Assembly: GCA_022432975.1 (NCBI GenBank)
Contig: CM039502.1
Coordinates: forward strand, 77,123,330-77,187,329
Direction: 5' to 3'
DNA: 64,000 nucleotides
Source: Begonia masoniana
Taxonomy: Eukaryota > Streptophyta > Magnoliopsida > Cucurbitales > Begoniaceae
Shown: positions 55,640 to 64,000 of the stretch, one piece after another
Position numbering within the stretch: the first letter of the stretch is position 1
How the letters are laid out: each line of letters starts with the position of its first letter
Made by a program: the position numbers and the translations under genes
The notes under the pieces: generated by a model
What the model saw: only the letters and a program-made list of their open reading frames with translations
Told to the model about the DNA's origin: nothing
Databases searched by the model: none

Positions 55640-56590
55640 CTAAACAAAACATCTCCCTAACCACAAAGTCCACAGCCACAACAAGTGTGTGGCCCCCGTG
55701 TCTAACAAGGTATGTACAGGTGCATTACATAATAATATGGTACCTGCGACCGCCGTGTGCTGGGCATCATCATCATTCTCCATCAAAGCGAATACTCTCG
55801 GGGTGGCACGATTTGGTCTCGTGTCAGGCATCGGACAATCTCGGACTTGGTGGCCCTTCTTACCGCATCGAAAACAACGGCCGGCATAGCGTCTGCATTC
55901 ACCTAAGTGACTTCCCCGGCAACGCGGGCATACAGGAAGTTGAGAAGCTCCCATTGATCTTTTCCACTTGACTTGGTTGGCAGTTGTCACATTGAGCCTC
56001 TTCACGCCCCTGCTCCGTTGCTGCATCTCTTCCACCTCAAGAGCTTTGGCAACCACTTTCGAGTATGATACGTTCTGATCTCCGGATATCTTCACACCTC
56101 TATATATCTCCCCCTCTAACCCTTGCATGAAATGAAAGACCTTGGTTTCGTTGTCCCTTACTAGGTGGCTGACAAAACGGGTTAACGCTTCAAACTCTTT
56201 AACATACTTTGTTACCGATCCCATCTGTCTTAGCTGGGTGAATTCCGACATCTTACTTGCCCACACCGCGTTGTAGAAGTATTCATCACAAAATAATTTC
56301 TTGAATGGTCCCCACAATATTTCATCCACGTTAGTCGTGGCCAGTATGGTGTCCCACCAAAGTTTCGCGTCAAGCTCGAGATATAACGCGGCATAAGAGA
56401 CCTTCTCCATGTCCTTCACCTTAGCAAGGTCAAACAAATCTTCCATCGTTCGAACCCACTCTTCGGCATGGATCGGATCCGTAAGTCGCCCGTCGAATGT
56501 GGGAGTGCGAAGTCGCCTAAAATTCTCACCACTGTGGTCTTCTGAAGTAATCGAGTCCGAATTCCAAAACTCTCTCCCGATCATGAACAT
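55640..56590 (-). CDS. gag: Ty3/gypsy Gag with protease start (316 aa)
   Basis: Capsid core: TFDGRLTDPIHAEEWVRTME (31-50), AKLWWDTIL (75-83), YVKEFEALTRF (129-139), FMQGLEGEI (154-162). Zinc knuckle CFRCGKKGHQVRDC at 239-252. Ends in the aspartic protease motif LLDTGATH (295-302), then loses homology. The first ATG in frame is used (MFMIGREF); family members start ~40 residues upstream (VARQSRQFEMF is readable before it, but stops follow), so the N-terminus is truncated. Without RT it could act only in trans. It is a close relative of the gag at 1251-2393. Confidence 0.78.
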   Translation of the reverse strand: MFMIGREFWNSDSITSEDHSGENFRRLRTPTFDGRLTDPIHAEEWVRTMEDLFDLAKVKDMEKVSYAALYLELDAKLWWDTILATTNVDEILWGPFKKLFCDEYFYNAVWASKMSEFTQLRQMGSVTKYVKEFEALTRFVSHLVRDNETKVFHFMQGLEGEIYRGVKISGDQNVSYSKVVAKALEVEEMQQRSRGVKRLNVTTANQVKWKRSMGASQLPVCPRCRGSHLGECRRYAGRCFRCGKKGHQVRDCPMPDTRPNRATPRVFALMENDDDAQHTAVAGTILLCNAPVHTLLDTGATHLLWLWTLWLGRCFV

Positions 56591-56827
56591 TTCAAACTGC
56601 CGGGATTGACGAGCAACAAACTCCGTTGATTGTCGGATACTAAAATCTCTCTATTCAGCTTCTCTGTACCGTCCTCAATCCATACTAGGAAAATCCTATA
56701 AACATAATATCTAAATTTAATAATCCAAAACTTTTATGGGAATTTAGACACTTACAGTTGGTGGAGCAATCTCACGTGGTAGGTTGCGCAGTCAGACATT
56801 TCACAGAATCGATTTTAAAACCGTGTC

Positions 56828-56839
56828 TCTCTGATACCA
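56828..56839 (-). promoter_or_regulatory. Primer-binding site of the 11.2 kb element
   Basis: TGGTATCAGAGA on the minus strand, a few bases from the 5' LTR end (GTCGTCACA). Last base differs from the common TGGTATCAGAGC. Confidence 0.8.
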
Positions 56840-57281
56840 CAACTGTGACGACCCAAAACCGAACCCGATCAGGGTCCGGGATCGGAGCCGTCACTCCGGG
56901 TCAGTTAACAGAAAACGGTGACTATTTTTTTTTAAAACGGAGATGCAGGAAACGGTAGACAACGACATTGGAATCGGATCCCAGAAATGCATGATAGAAT
57001 TAAAACGGGAAGACATATTAATATTGAAAACAGACTTCACAATTAAATGACAGAATTAAAATAGAAATATGGCATAAGGCTGACGATGGATGTGAATTAA
57101 AATTGAACGGAAGATGGCGGAAGACTAAATTTAAAAAAAAGCAGAAATCAGAAGTAAGATTCTAAAAGGATCAGTGGATATGTCTCTAAAAGGGAAACGG
57201 GCAGCGGTGGGTGTAAATAATCAAAGGAAATGAAACAAATCGGGCAGCGGGCAGCGGTGGATTCAAATACGACAAAACAGC

Positions 57282-57856
57282 TGACGTCAGTCGGTAGATG
57301 CAATTTGTAAAGACAGAAACAGAGATGACGTCAGACGGTAGGAACTGAGTAAAAACTGGGTGGAAAGATAAAAGTTATCGGTGGATGTGAACTACAAACA
57401 AGAATTGAGTTCACCGGTAGAAACAGACAGTAAACGAAATCGGTAGAAGGAGATGACGTCAGACGGAAGGTGTTATGACGTCATCGGAAGTTGCAGACAG
57501 CAGAGGGAATCGGAAGATGTGATGACGTCAGACGGAAGATGTTATGACATCATCGGTAGATGAAGTTTAAAACAGACGAATTTTGCATCTTTCACCGGTG
57601 AATTAAATAAAACAAAATATATGACGTCATCGGAAGATGTAATGACGTCATCGGCAGATATAGGTATTAAACTTATCGGCATAATGATGATGACGTCAGC
57701 CGGAAGATGGGTGATGTCACCGGTGGATGTCGAATACGATAAAACAGATGACGTCAACCGGAAGGTGGATGACGTCAACCGGTAGATAAATTTTAAAACA
57801 AGAAGAATTGCACATTTCACCAGTGGATGTCGAATACGACAAAGCAGATGACGTCA
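57282..57856. promoter_or_regulatory. Array of 11 perfect TGACGTCA octamers (second LTR)
   Basis: Perfect copies start at 57,282, 57,326, 57,454, 57,476, 57,523, 57,622, 57,643, 57,691, 57,749, 57,770 and 57,849. One unit near 50,144 in the other LTR has been lost here. Confidence 0.85.
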
Positions 57857-59024
57857 ACCGGTAGATAAATTTTAAAACAGCAGTGAACGTGATCGGAAGA
57901 TGCAGTTTTTAATGCAAAACTTGACGACTTTAACAGGAGGGCATACGAACAGAAAACTTCAAACAGAAGGCATGAGGGCTTCAAACCCTCAAACCCGATT
58001 CTAAGCACAGTTTTAAAATATGCATGGAAACACGACAGAAATTAGAAAACCTAGCAGAAGATCAAGAAGACAACTGCATGGATTACTCCAAAACCAGAGA
58101 CAATCCATGCACAGATTTTCAGAGAGTATTCCAAACAAATTCAGAACACTTCAGAACCCAATTTAACTGTCAAATACAGTACAAGCAGAAGGCATGAAAA
58201 TCATAAACCTTTAATACCCGATTCTAAACAAGGTTATGGAACATACTTTGCAAGAGACAGATTCAAAGAAATAGACTGCATGGATAGTTCCAAAACTAGA
58301 AGTCATCCATGCACAAACCAATAAAAGATTTCCAGAATGATTTCAATACCTATCAGAACATAAATACAACTGTCAAATACAGAGGTTTTGGACACTAAGA
58401 CAGATTCAATACATTACAGAGTTTCTACAGAGTTCTTCTAAAACCAAAACATCAGAATCTAAATAAAAATCCACAGACAGTATTTTCTCTTTCAAAAACT
58501 TAAACCTCAGAGCAGATACATGTCTGGCTGCAGCAACCACCCCATGAGCTCGATCCACCCTCTACATTAGATCGTCATTTTGAGGAACATAGTCCTCAGT
58601 TTCGGGTTCAGTACCTACATCAGAGAGTTCACCTATGAGTCTAAAACTCAGTAAGACATAATCGATATGCAATGATGCAAATGCAATGCATGCGGTTTTT
58701 CAGAATACAGTGACAGTACAGAGCATTTAGTTACAGTGGCGGTAGAATTAAGTGGGGCTTATAAGGGAACTGGTTCAGTGGGTGCACTATCAGGCACATA
58801 ATCGGTAATCAGTACAGTAATAACAGTGAGTGCACATAGGCACATACAGTAATACGGTATACATACATATAACAGTACAGTAATCAGTGAGTTCAGTGGG
58901 GAAGGGGGAGGGTGCACTATCAGGCACATTCAGGGATACAGTACAGTAATATCAGAAAGTTCAGTGGGGGGGTGTGCACTATCAGGCATAGAAGGGGGGG
59001 TGCACTATCAGGCACAGCAGTTTT

Positions 59025-59442
59025 CAGACTCCCAGGGAGGGATAAAACCAGAGGGTCATTGCCAGGGACAATTTATTTTCAGATTCCCAGGGAGGGATAA
59101 AACCAGAGGGTCCTTGCTAGGGACAGCTTATTTTTAGATTCCCAGGGAGGGATAAAACCAGAGGGTCCTTGCTAGGGACAGCTTATTTTTAGATTCCCAG
59201 GGAGGGATAAAACCAAAGGGTCCTTGCTAGGGACAGCTTATTTTCAGATTCCCAGGGAGGGATAAAACCAAAGGGTCCTTGCTAGGGACAGCTTATTTTC
59301 AGATTCCCAGGGAGGGATAAAACCAGAAGGTCCTTGCTAGGGACAGCTTATTTTCAGATTCCCAGGGAGGGATAAAACCAGAGGGTCCTTGCTAGGGACA
59401 GCTTATTTTCAGATTCCCAGGGAGGGATAAAACCAGAGGGTC
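59025..59442. repeat. 55-bp minisatellite, 7-8 copies
   Basis: Same unit as at 51,355-53,640; its copies are more varied (TCATTGCCAGG, CCAAAGGG, CCAGAAGG), as expected for the unexpanded state. Confidence 0.93.
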
Positions 59443-60373
59443 AGTCCTCGTCCCACACTTAACCTGGTACATTTCAGTCGGATTTTATCTTATTAATTTC
59501 AAACAGTGTACAAAAATCGGTTTGCAAGAATTTTCAGGAAAACAGTGTATGCATGAACGGTACCTGAACTTTAACTAGCAGATAACAGTATGAAACAGTA
59601 GACAGCAGAAGATAAATCAAAGCCAGACATTTCAGAACATAACTCTAACTCTTCTACCCAAAACAACCCGACAGAACAGTAAACCTAGTACCTCCTTGAT
59701 GTAGGGCCTTAAGGGCCGGATCTAAACTTATGAACTTACCTGTTGCCACAGAGTTGAAAGTCCTGAATGTCTCAAAAATGCTCGAACCTGTACATGCACA
59801 TTCAGAAAATCAACAAGCTGAAAAATGTTTACTACATACTCTCCTGACTCCATTCAGATTTTTAGAAAACAATCCAACATGTTTTCATCCAGGAACAGTG
59901 AGTTTTCTCCAAAATGTCTTAACCCTAAACTTCAACAAAACTCACATTTTAACTTGTCCAACTTCATTAGCATAAGTAGATGTTTACCTTTGCTGAAGGA
60001 AATAGAAGAAAAGAGGAGAGATGAAATCTTCTAGAAAGGTTTGAATCGCCAGAAAGAGGAGAAACTGAGAAGGAAATGGAAAGAGCAGAGAAGAGAAAGT
60101 GAGGGTTTCACGTAGGAGAAGGAACTTAACTTCCTCAGCAAGCTGCCATATGTCAGCAATCCATTGGCTTTCTCCCACCAACCTTAATTCCTTCCCAATA
60201 TACCCATCCATGCATTTCTAACTAAATGAATGTTTTGATTACACCTTAGTTTAGTTTTCCACTAAACATTCCAACAATTTCACCAACTTATACGTTATAT
60301 TAATATAAACCTAACCTTGTTCGACAATTCGAGGGATAATTTTCCAATCGAAAATGCCGGGTGTTACAGATTA

Positions 60374-61653
60374 ATATTGAAATATTTTATTTCATAAGAA
60401 GCATATAAATTTGAAACTCCATTTGTTATGTCATCACTAGTAATTAAAGGTTGAGTACATAAATTTGCAGAAATCCTATTGAACATAAGACGTACTTCTT
60501 TTAATTTAAATCTAAGATTTATGATGCATGCATAACAAAAAATAAGAAGAATGTTATGCCAATATTTTTTAAATTTTGTTTCATTTTATTAAGAATATTA
60601 CTAAATTTATCTATTTGTCGATATTTTGTAAAATTACACGTTAAATCTACAAAAATAGAAAGAATAATATTAGAAGTGGGATAATAAATTCAGATCATTG
60701 ATTTGTAGTATCATAAAAAAGTTTTAAAAAATCCAGAAATATATTAGCAATATCAAAACTAGATTTGTCAAGATTAATACTTTGCGTTTTATCATTAATA
60801 AAAGCACAAATAACTTGCCAATATGGCCTAGCATTTTGCAAGATCAAATAAGTTGAATTTCATCTATTATCTACGCCGGTTTTTAATTTCTTGGTTTAAG
60901 TTTGGCAGCTCCGCAGAAATCTTTATATTCTTGTTGTCTCGAATTAGACCCAATAATATAAGAAATTGCGGACCTAATTAATTCAATACGAGGTAAAATA
61001 TATAACTTATCATCATTAACAACCAAATTTAAAATATGACACACACATCTCATGTGAAAAAGACAATCATGAGTAACATCTAATTGTAAAAAATCCTTAA
61101 ATTGAGAAATAACAACATCATTATCACGAGTTATACTAAAAATTATATCTTTAATAGAATATTCTTGCAATATTGTCATAATAAGATTACAGATGGTGGT
61201 GCCAGAATGAAGATATTCATAATTACGAAATCCTAAAATTCTTTTATTTATTTACCAAGATTCATCAATAAAATGAGATGTTACTACTATATAACCAATA
61301 ACATTACGTGCACTCCATAAATCAAAAGTAATCCAAATAGACATTGAAGGAACATTTGAAAAAAAAATGTAATTAATTCATTTTTCATATCTATAAATAT
61401 TTTAAGGATATCACTTCTCGTAGTACTTATAGAGACACGTTTAAAACTAAGAGTAACATATTCTTTTATAAATTTTTCAAACACTCAACTATCGAAGAAT
61501 GATAAAGGCAACTTGGATTGTATTACAAGTTGTGCTATTCCTTCTCTCACACTATTTTGTGAATATGTGAAAATGTCACTACCACTAATATTTAATTCAG
61601 ATTGCATTGAATCTCTGTTTCAACATTTAAGTGACATTTTTTAAAATGTCTAC
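60374..61653 (-). pseudogene. hAT transposase central region and BED-finger end
   Basis: From ~61,484 the minus strand reads FKRVSISTTRSDILKIFIDMK; ~61,150-60,890 reads ITRDNDVVISQFKDFLQ and LFHMRCVCHILNLVVND, the hAT core with the conserved RCxxHIxNL block. Frameshifts and stops interrupt it. The stretch ~61,600-61,653 is the end of the BED finger, cut by the solo LTR at 61,654. Confidence 0.75.
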
Positions 61654-63355
61654 TGTTAGTGATTTTCTACACCCTAACGCAAGTGCACGTGTCGCTAACG
61701 AAGTAATAAAGTAAGTAAAAGTCGATCCCACGAGGATATTTTTAATCAAATTAATATTGCTATAAATTTCTATAAAATAAAGATGAAAATATTGAACTTA
61801 ATTAAATAAGGAATGATGAACTAAAATTACTCGAAATTAAATAAAACTAAAAATGGAAATGATTTAAAAAGATAATTATGGAAAAAGCCTTGATTAGGGT
61901 TGATTTCCTCTTTACATGCAATTATTACTGATGCTACAGCAATGCTACAACATTAATCACAGCACAGTAAGAATTCATAATATTTCTAGGGTTCCGTCGA
62001 ATTGCCTAGGTAAATTCATTTCAGAATTTTTTTTTCAACTTTGAAAAGATAAAAACTTAATCCGAATTTTTTGTGTAAATCTATTCTTAACGCCAAATAA
62101 ATTAATGTTAACTACTTTGCAACAATTTTAATTTATTCAATTACTCATACATCTTCAATTCCCATCTACCTATTGATACAATAGAAATATGTGAAAATAA
62201 ATTTTTCTGTCGACACAATTCGTATTATGCAATAAAAATCTTGAGTAATCGTGCAATGAAAAATGCATAACATTCATAGATCAAAATTAAAACATGTAAA
62301 GAGTACTCTCTCGCCTAACCAAGATTAGAAAAACTAGCCTAAAAACATAATAATAGAGAAACTAAAAATGATAAAAATAAAAAGTAGAAGAGAAGAAGAA
62401 GAAGAATTGAAGTCTCTGTCTCCAGCCGCAGACCCCCAGCTCCCAAAATAATAAAAATCCTCTTTTTTATAATTGCTTCTTCTCCTCATTCTGCGTGTCA
62501 TCTTTTTTTTCTCTCTCCAGTCTGTTCCTTTCTTTTCTCCTTCTAATCTGCTAATTCCCTTGATCAACGGCTTATAATTATGATAGAATCTTCTTGATTT
62601 GCTCTCTTTTGTCGACTGTTCTTGTCTACCATTTTCTGTCTACCGTTTTCTTTTTACCACTTTTTGTTCTCTGACATCCACTTTTCTAAGTTGTTCGTTG
62701 CTTTGTCTATGTTGCTCTGTCATCCGATTGTATTTTATGCTGCTCTGTCATCTGATTGCTGTTCTATCATCCATTTTCTGTCATTTGTCATTCGTTTTCT
62801 GTCATATCATCCGATTGCTGCTCTGTCATCCATTTCTATTTTTCGTTTCTGTCATCCGATTGGTGATCTGTCATCCGATTGTTTTGTCTACCGTTCTCTT
62901 CCTCTTTCTATTTTTCCTGCCAAGTGTCCCCGTTCCAGAGCACTATTCTTTTCTTTTAAGCCTCTCCGCGATTTTTTCCTCCTCTCTTTCTCAGATCTGA
63001 TTAATTCTTCAGCCATATTCTCCTCCTTTTCCATAATTCTATCATTTATTTTTGGTAAATAAAATCTCTTTTGCTGATTTATCTTCTCTCTCTTCATAAT
63101 CTTCAGCCTTTTAATTTATTTTCCTGCTAATAAATCTGCATTCAAATAAGATAATACCAAATTCAAATTAGTGATAAAAATCAGCTATTTTTTGAGAATA
63201 TGCATGAAATACATTAAATTCAACCAATCTCTTGATGTTGCAGCATCCTGCAGCAATTATAGTAAATTTAACAAATTTCTTCTTACATTCACTCAAATCA
63301 TATAAGTTTTATCAATAAAAAATAGTATAAAATAACTCTAATTTAAGAGTTATCA
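61654..63355. mobile_element. Solo LTR (1702 bp) inside the hAT transposase
   Basis: Perfect TSD TCTAC at 61,649-61,653 and 63,356-63,360; ends TGTTAGTGATTTTC and AGAGTTATCA. Starts with GCAAGTGCACGTGTCGCTAAC and GTCGATCCCACGAGGA, similar in style to 32,718-34,204. It contains a degenerate CTGTCATCCGATTG array (62,690-62,890). Probable orientation minus (TGATAACTCTTAAATTAGAG). The ORFs at 62,599-63,062 are repeats of this array, not genes. Confidence 0.9.
62690..62890. repeat. Degenerate CTGTCATCCGATTG array
   Basis: About ten imperfect copies of TCTGTCATCC(G/A)(A/T)T in 200 bp; overlaps the Cys/Leu/Phe-rich ORFs there. Confidence 0.75.
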
Positions 63356-63518
63356 TCTACCAATTGTACTAGTAGAGCTACCAGAAGTATATGTAAATTT
63401 CTTCTTACATTCACTCAAATCATATAAGTTTTATTAATAAAAAATAGTATAAAATAACTCTAATTTAAGAGTTATCATCTACCAATTGTACTAGTAGAGC
63501 TACCAGAAGTATATGTAA
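63275..63518. repeat. 122-bp tandem duplication across the LTR end
   Basis: AATTTCTTCTTACATTCACTC...CAGAAGTATATGTAA occurs twice in tandem (units begin near 63,275 and 63,397) and includes the LTR end and 35-40 bp of host hAT flank. Confidence 0.9.
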
Positions 63519-63660
63519 AATTTTTAGCACAATATTTATATTGAGCTCTACTTCTATTTTGCCCGCAAGTTTAACATCTTTTAAATCAAAATGTTTCCGT
63601 ACATCCGAAGTTTTTTATCTTCTTTTTCTAGGTAAAGTGGATGCTTGTGCAGATGATTGT
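63361..63660 (-). pseudogene. hAT transposase BED zinc finger
   Basis: Minus strand: TSDVRKHFDLKDVKLAGKIE near 63,600, a Cys-x2-Cys-type KYCAKNF stretch, and a GSSTSTIGRHLK part near 63,370. The BED finger binds the transposon ends. Frame breaks are present. Confidence 0.7.
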
Positions 63661-63832
63661 CCCACAAAAAATGTAAGAATTAATTCTCTAATTTTTTCTA
63701 TGTCATTATATCATCAATAATATAATTGCGATGATCCATAATAAATAAAACTAAATATAAAATTAAATTTTTAACCAATGTCCAACAAAAACTTGTAGGT
63801 GATGTGAATTGATCAACTCCACGTACACGAAA
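63661..63832. other. Upstream part of the hAT transposase region
   Basis: No clear coding signal; AT-rich. Confidence 0.3.
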
Positions 63833-64000
63833 TGTCACGACCCCAGTAGGTCGCGGCATATTCTCCACATAACTTAGTTATTTAAATATTAGAACAACTA
63901 CTGGTAATTTTTTTAAAAAATAAAACTCGTGGACGTTTAACTCAGACAAACAACTGAACGTTCCTAGGAGATTGATATCTCAAACTCCCAGAATTTAAAT
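63833..64000. mobile_element. Start of another LTR-type element at the window edge
   Basis: TGTCACGACCCCAGTAGGTCG resembles the plus-strand left ends of the gypsy LTRs at 898 and 2562. Continues beyond the window; size and class unknown. Confidence 0.5.

Larger units (their letters stand above)
49138..60368 (-). mobile_element. Ty3/gypsy retrotransposon (11.2 kb), gag-pro only, with very long unequal LTRs
   Basis: Perfect TSD GATTA at 49,133-49,137 and 60,369-60,373. Minus-strand layout: 5' LTR 60,368-56,844 (3525 bp), PBS (~56,828-56,839), gag with start of protease (56,590-55,640), a deleted pol region, PPT (54,569-54,585) and 3' LTR 54,568-49,138 (5431 bp). The LTRs are otherwise nearly identical, so insertion is recent. 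It lacks RT, RNase H and most of integrase, so movement would need a helper element. Confidence 0.93.
56844..60368 (-). repeat. 5' LTR (3525 bp) with short 55-bp array
   Basis: Same ends as the 3' LTR. Octamer array 57,282-57,856; GTGCACTATCAGGCACA repeats ~58,780-59,010; 55-bp array 59,025-59,442 (7-8 copies). Outside the arrays it matches 49,138-54,568 almost base for base. Confidence 0.93.
48083..64000 (-). mobile_element. Large hAT transposon, right end beyond the window
   Basis: It begins TAGACATGACCAAAG with the GAGCCGAGCC / CGGCTCG subterminal repeats (48,100-48,310) typical of plant hAT elements. Transposase parts on the minus strand are C-terminal dimerisation region (48,670-49,130), central core (60,880-61,490) and BED finger (61,600-61,653 plus 63,361-63,660). 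The gypsy element and a solo LTR interrupt it. The second end is not visible, so no TSD can be checked. Confidence 0.75.

Noticed and set aside
62599..63062. Two overlapping Cys/Leu/Phe-rich ORFs
   Set aside because: They result from the CTGTCATCCGATTG repeats in a solo LTR.
1..64000. Bacterial-type operons or phage genes
   Set aside because: Every recognisable coding segment is a plant transposable element or plant membrane-protein family.

Overview
The window is nuclear DNA from a flowering plant, most likely a eudicot. Ty1/copia, Ty3/gypsy, Cassandra (TRIM), Mutator-like and hAT elements are nested in AT-rich DNA. The only plausible host genes are single-ORF membrane-protein genes, all on the minus strand. 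There are no bacterial operons or CRISPR, and I recognised no tRNA gene. Most element limits below come from target-site duplications (TSDs) that I read by eye.

Region by region. (1) 1-~14,893 is one decayed Sirevirus-type Ty1/copia element on the plus strand, entering from the left edge (integrase end, RT, RNase H, envelope-like ORF, 3' LTR). It has been split three times: by a deleted Ty3/gypsy element (898-5109, TSD TTTAT), by a mosaic of Cassandra LTRs and tandem gypsy leader repeats (8302-10,596), and by a solo gypsy LTR (10,784-13,305, TSD GATCT). (2) ~14,899-24,960 and ~25,431-48,082 are two copies of a segmental duplication. Each carries a degenerate gene (C/D), a gene A and a gene B of one multi-pass membrane-protein family. 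Copy 1 also holds a 1.8 kb foldback Mutator-like element (18,319-20,144, 9-bp TSD) and a decayed hAT-like repeat. Copy 2 also holds a complete but mutated Ty1/copia (26,848-31,551), a solo LTR inside gene A2 (32,718-34,204), and an 11 kb MULE (36,632-47,702). The MULE contains a nonautonomous hAT and two solo LTRs. (3) 48,083 to the right edge is a large hAT transposon on the minus strand. It is split by an 11.2 kb gag-only Ty3/gypsy element (49,138-60,368, TSD GATTA) and by a solo LTR (61,654-63,355, TSD TCTAC). Another LTR begins at 63,833.

Most notable: the two LTRs of the 11.2 kb gypsy element are 5.4 and 3.5 kb long because a 55-bp minisatellite has about 41 copies in one and 7-8 in the other; the same LTRs carry 12 and 11 perfect TGACGTCA octamers; the Cassandra/gypsy mosaic has eight primer-binding sites and looks like repeated template switching; the foldback element has nested palindromes and shares a loop segment with the MULE; GGCGATCGATCGCC-like near-palindromes cluster in several different LTRs.

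Intact reading frames that could be host genes are A1 (17,082-18,071), B1 (20,879-21,892) and B2 (35,442-36,455). A2 is broken by a solo LTR, and C and D are degenerate.
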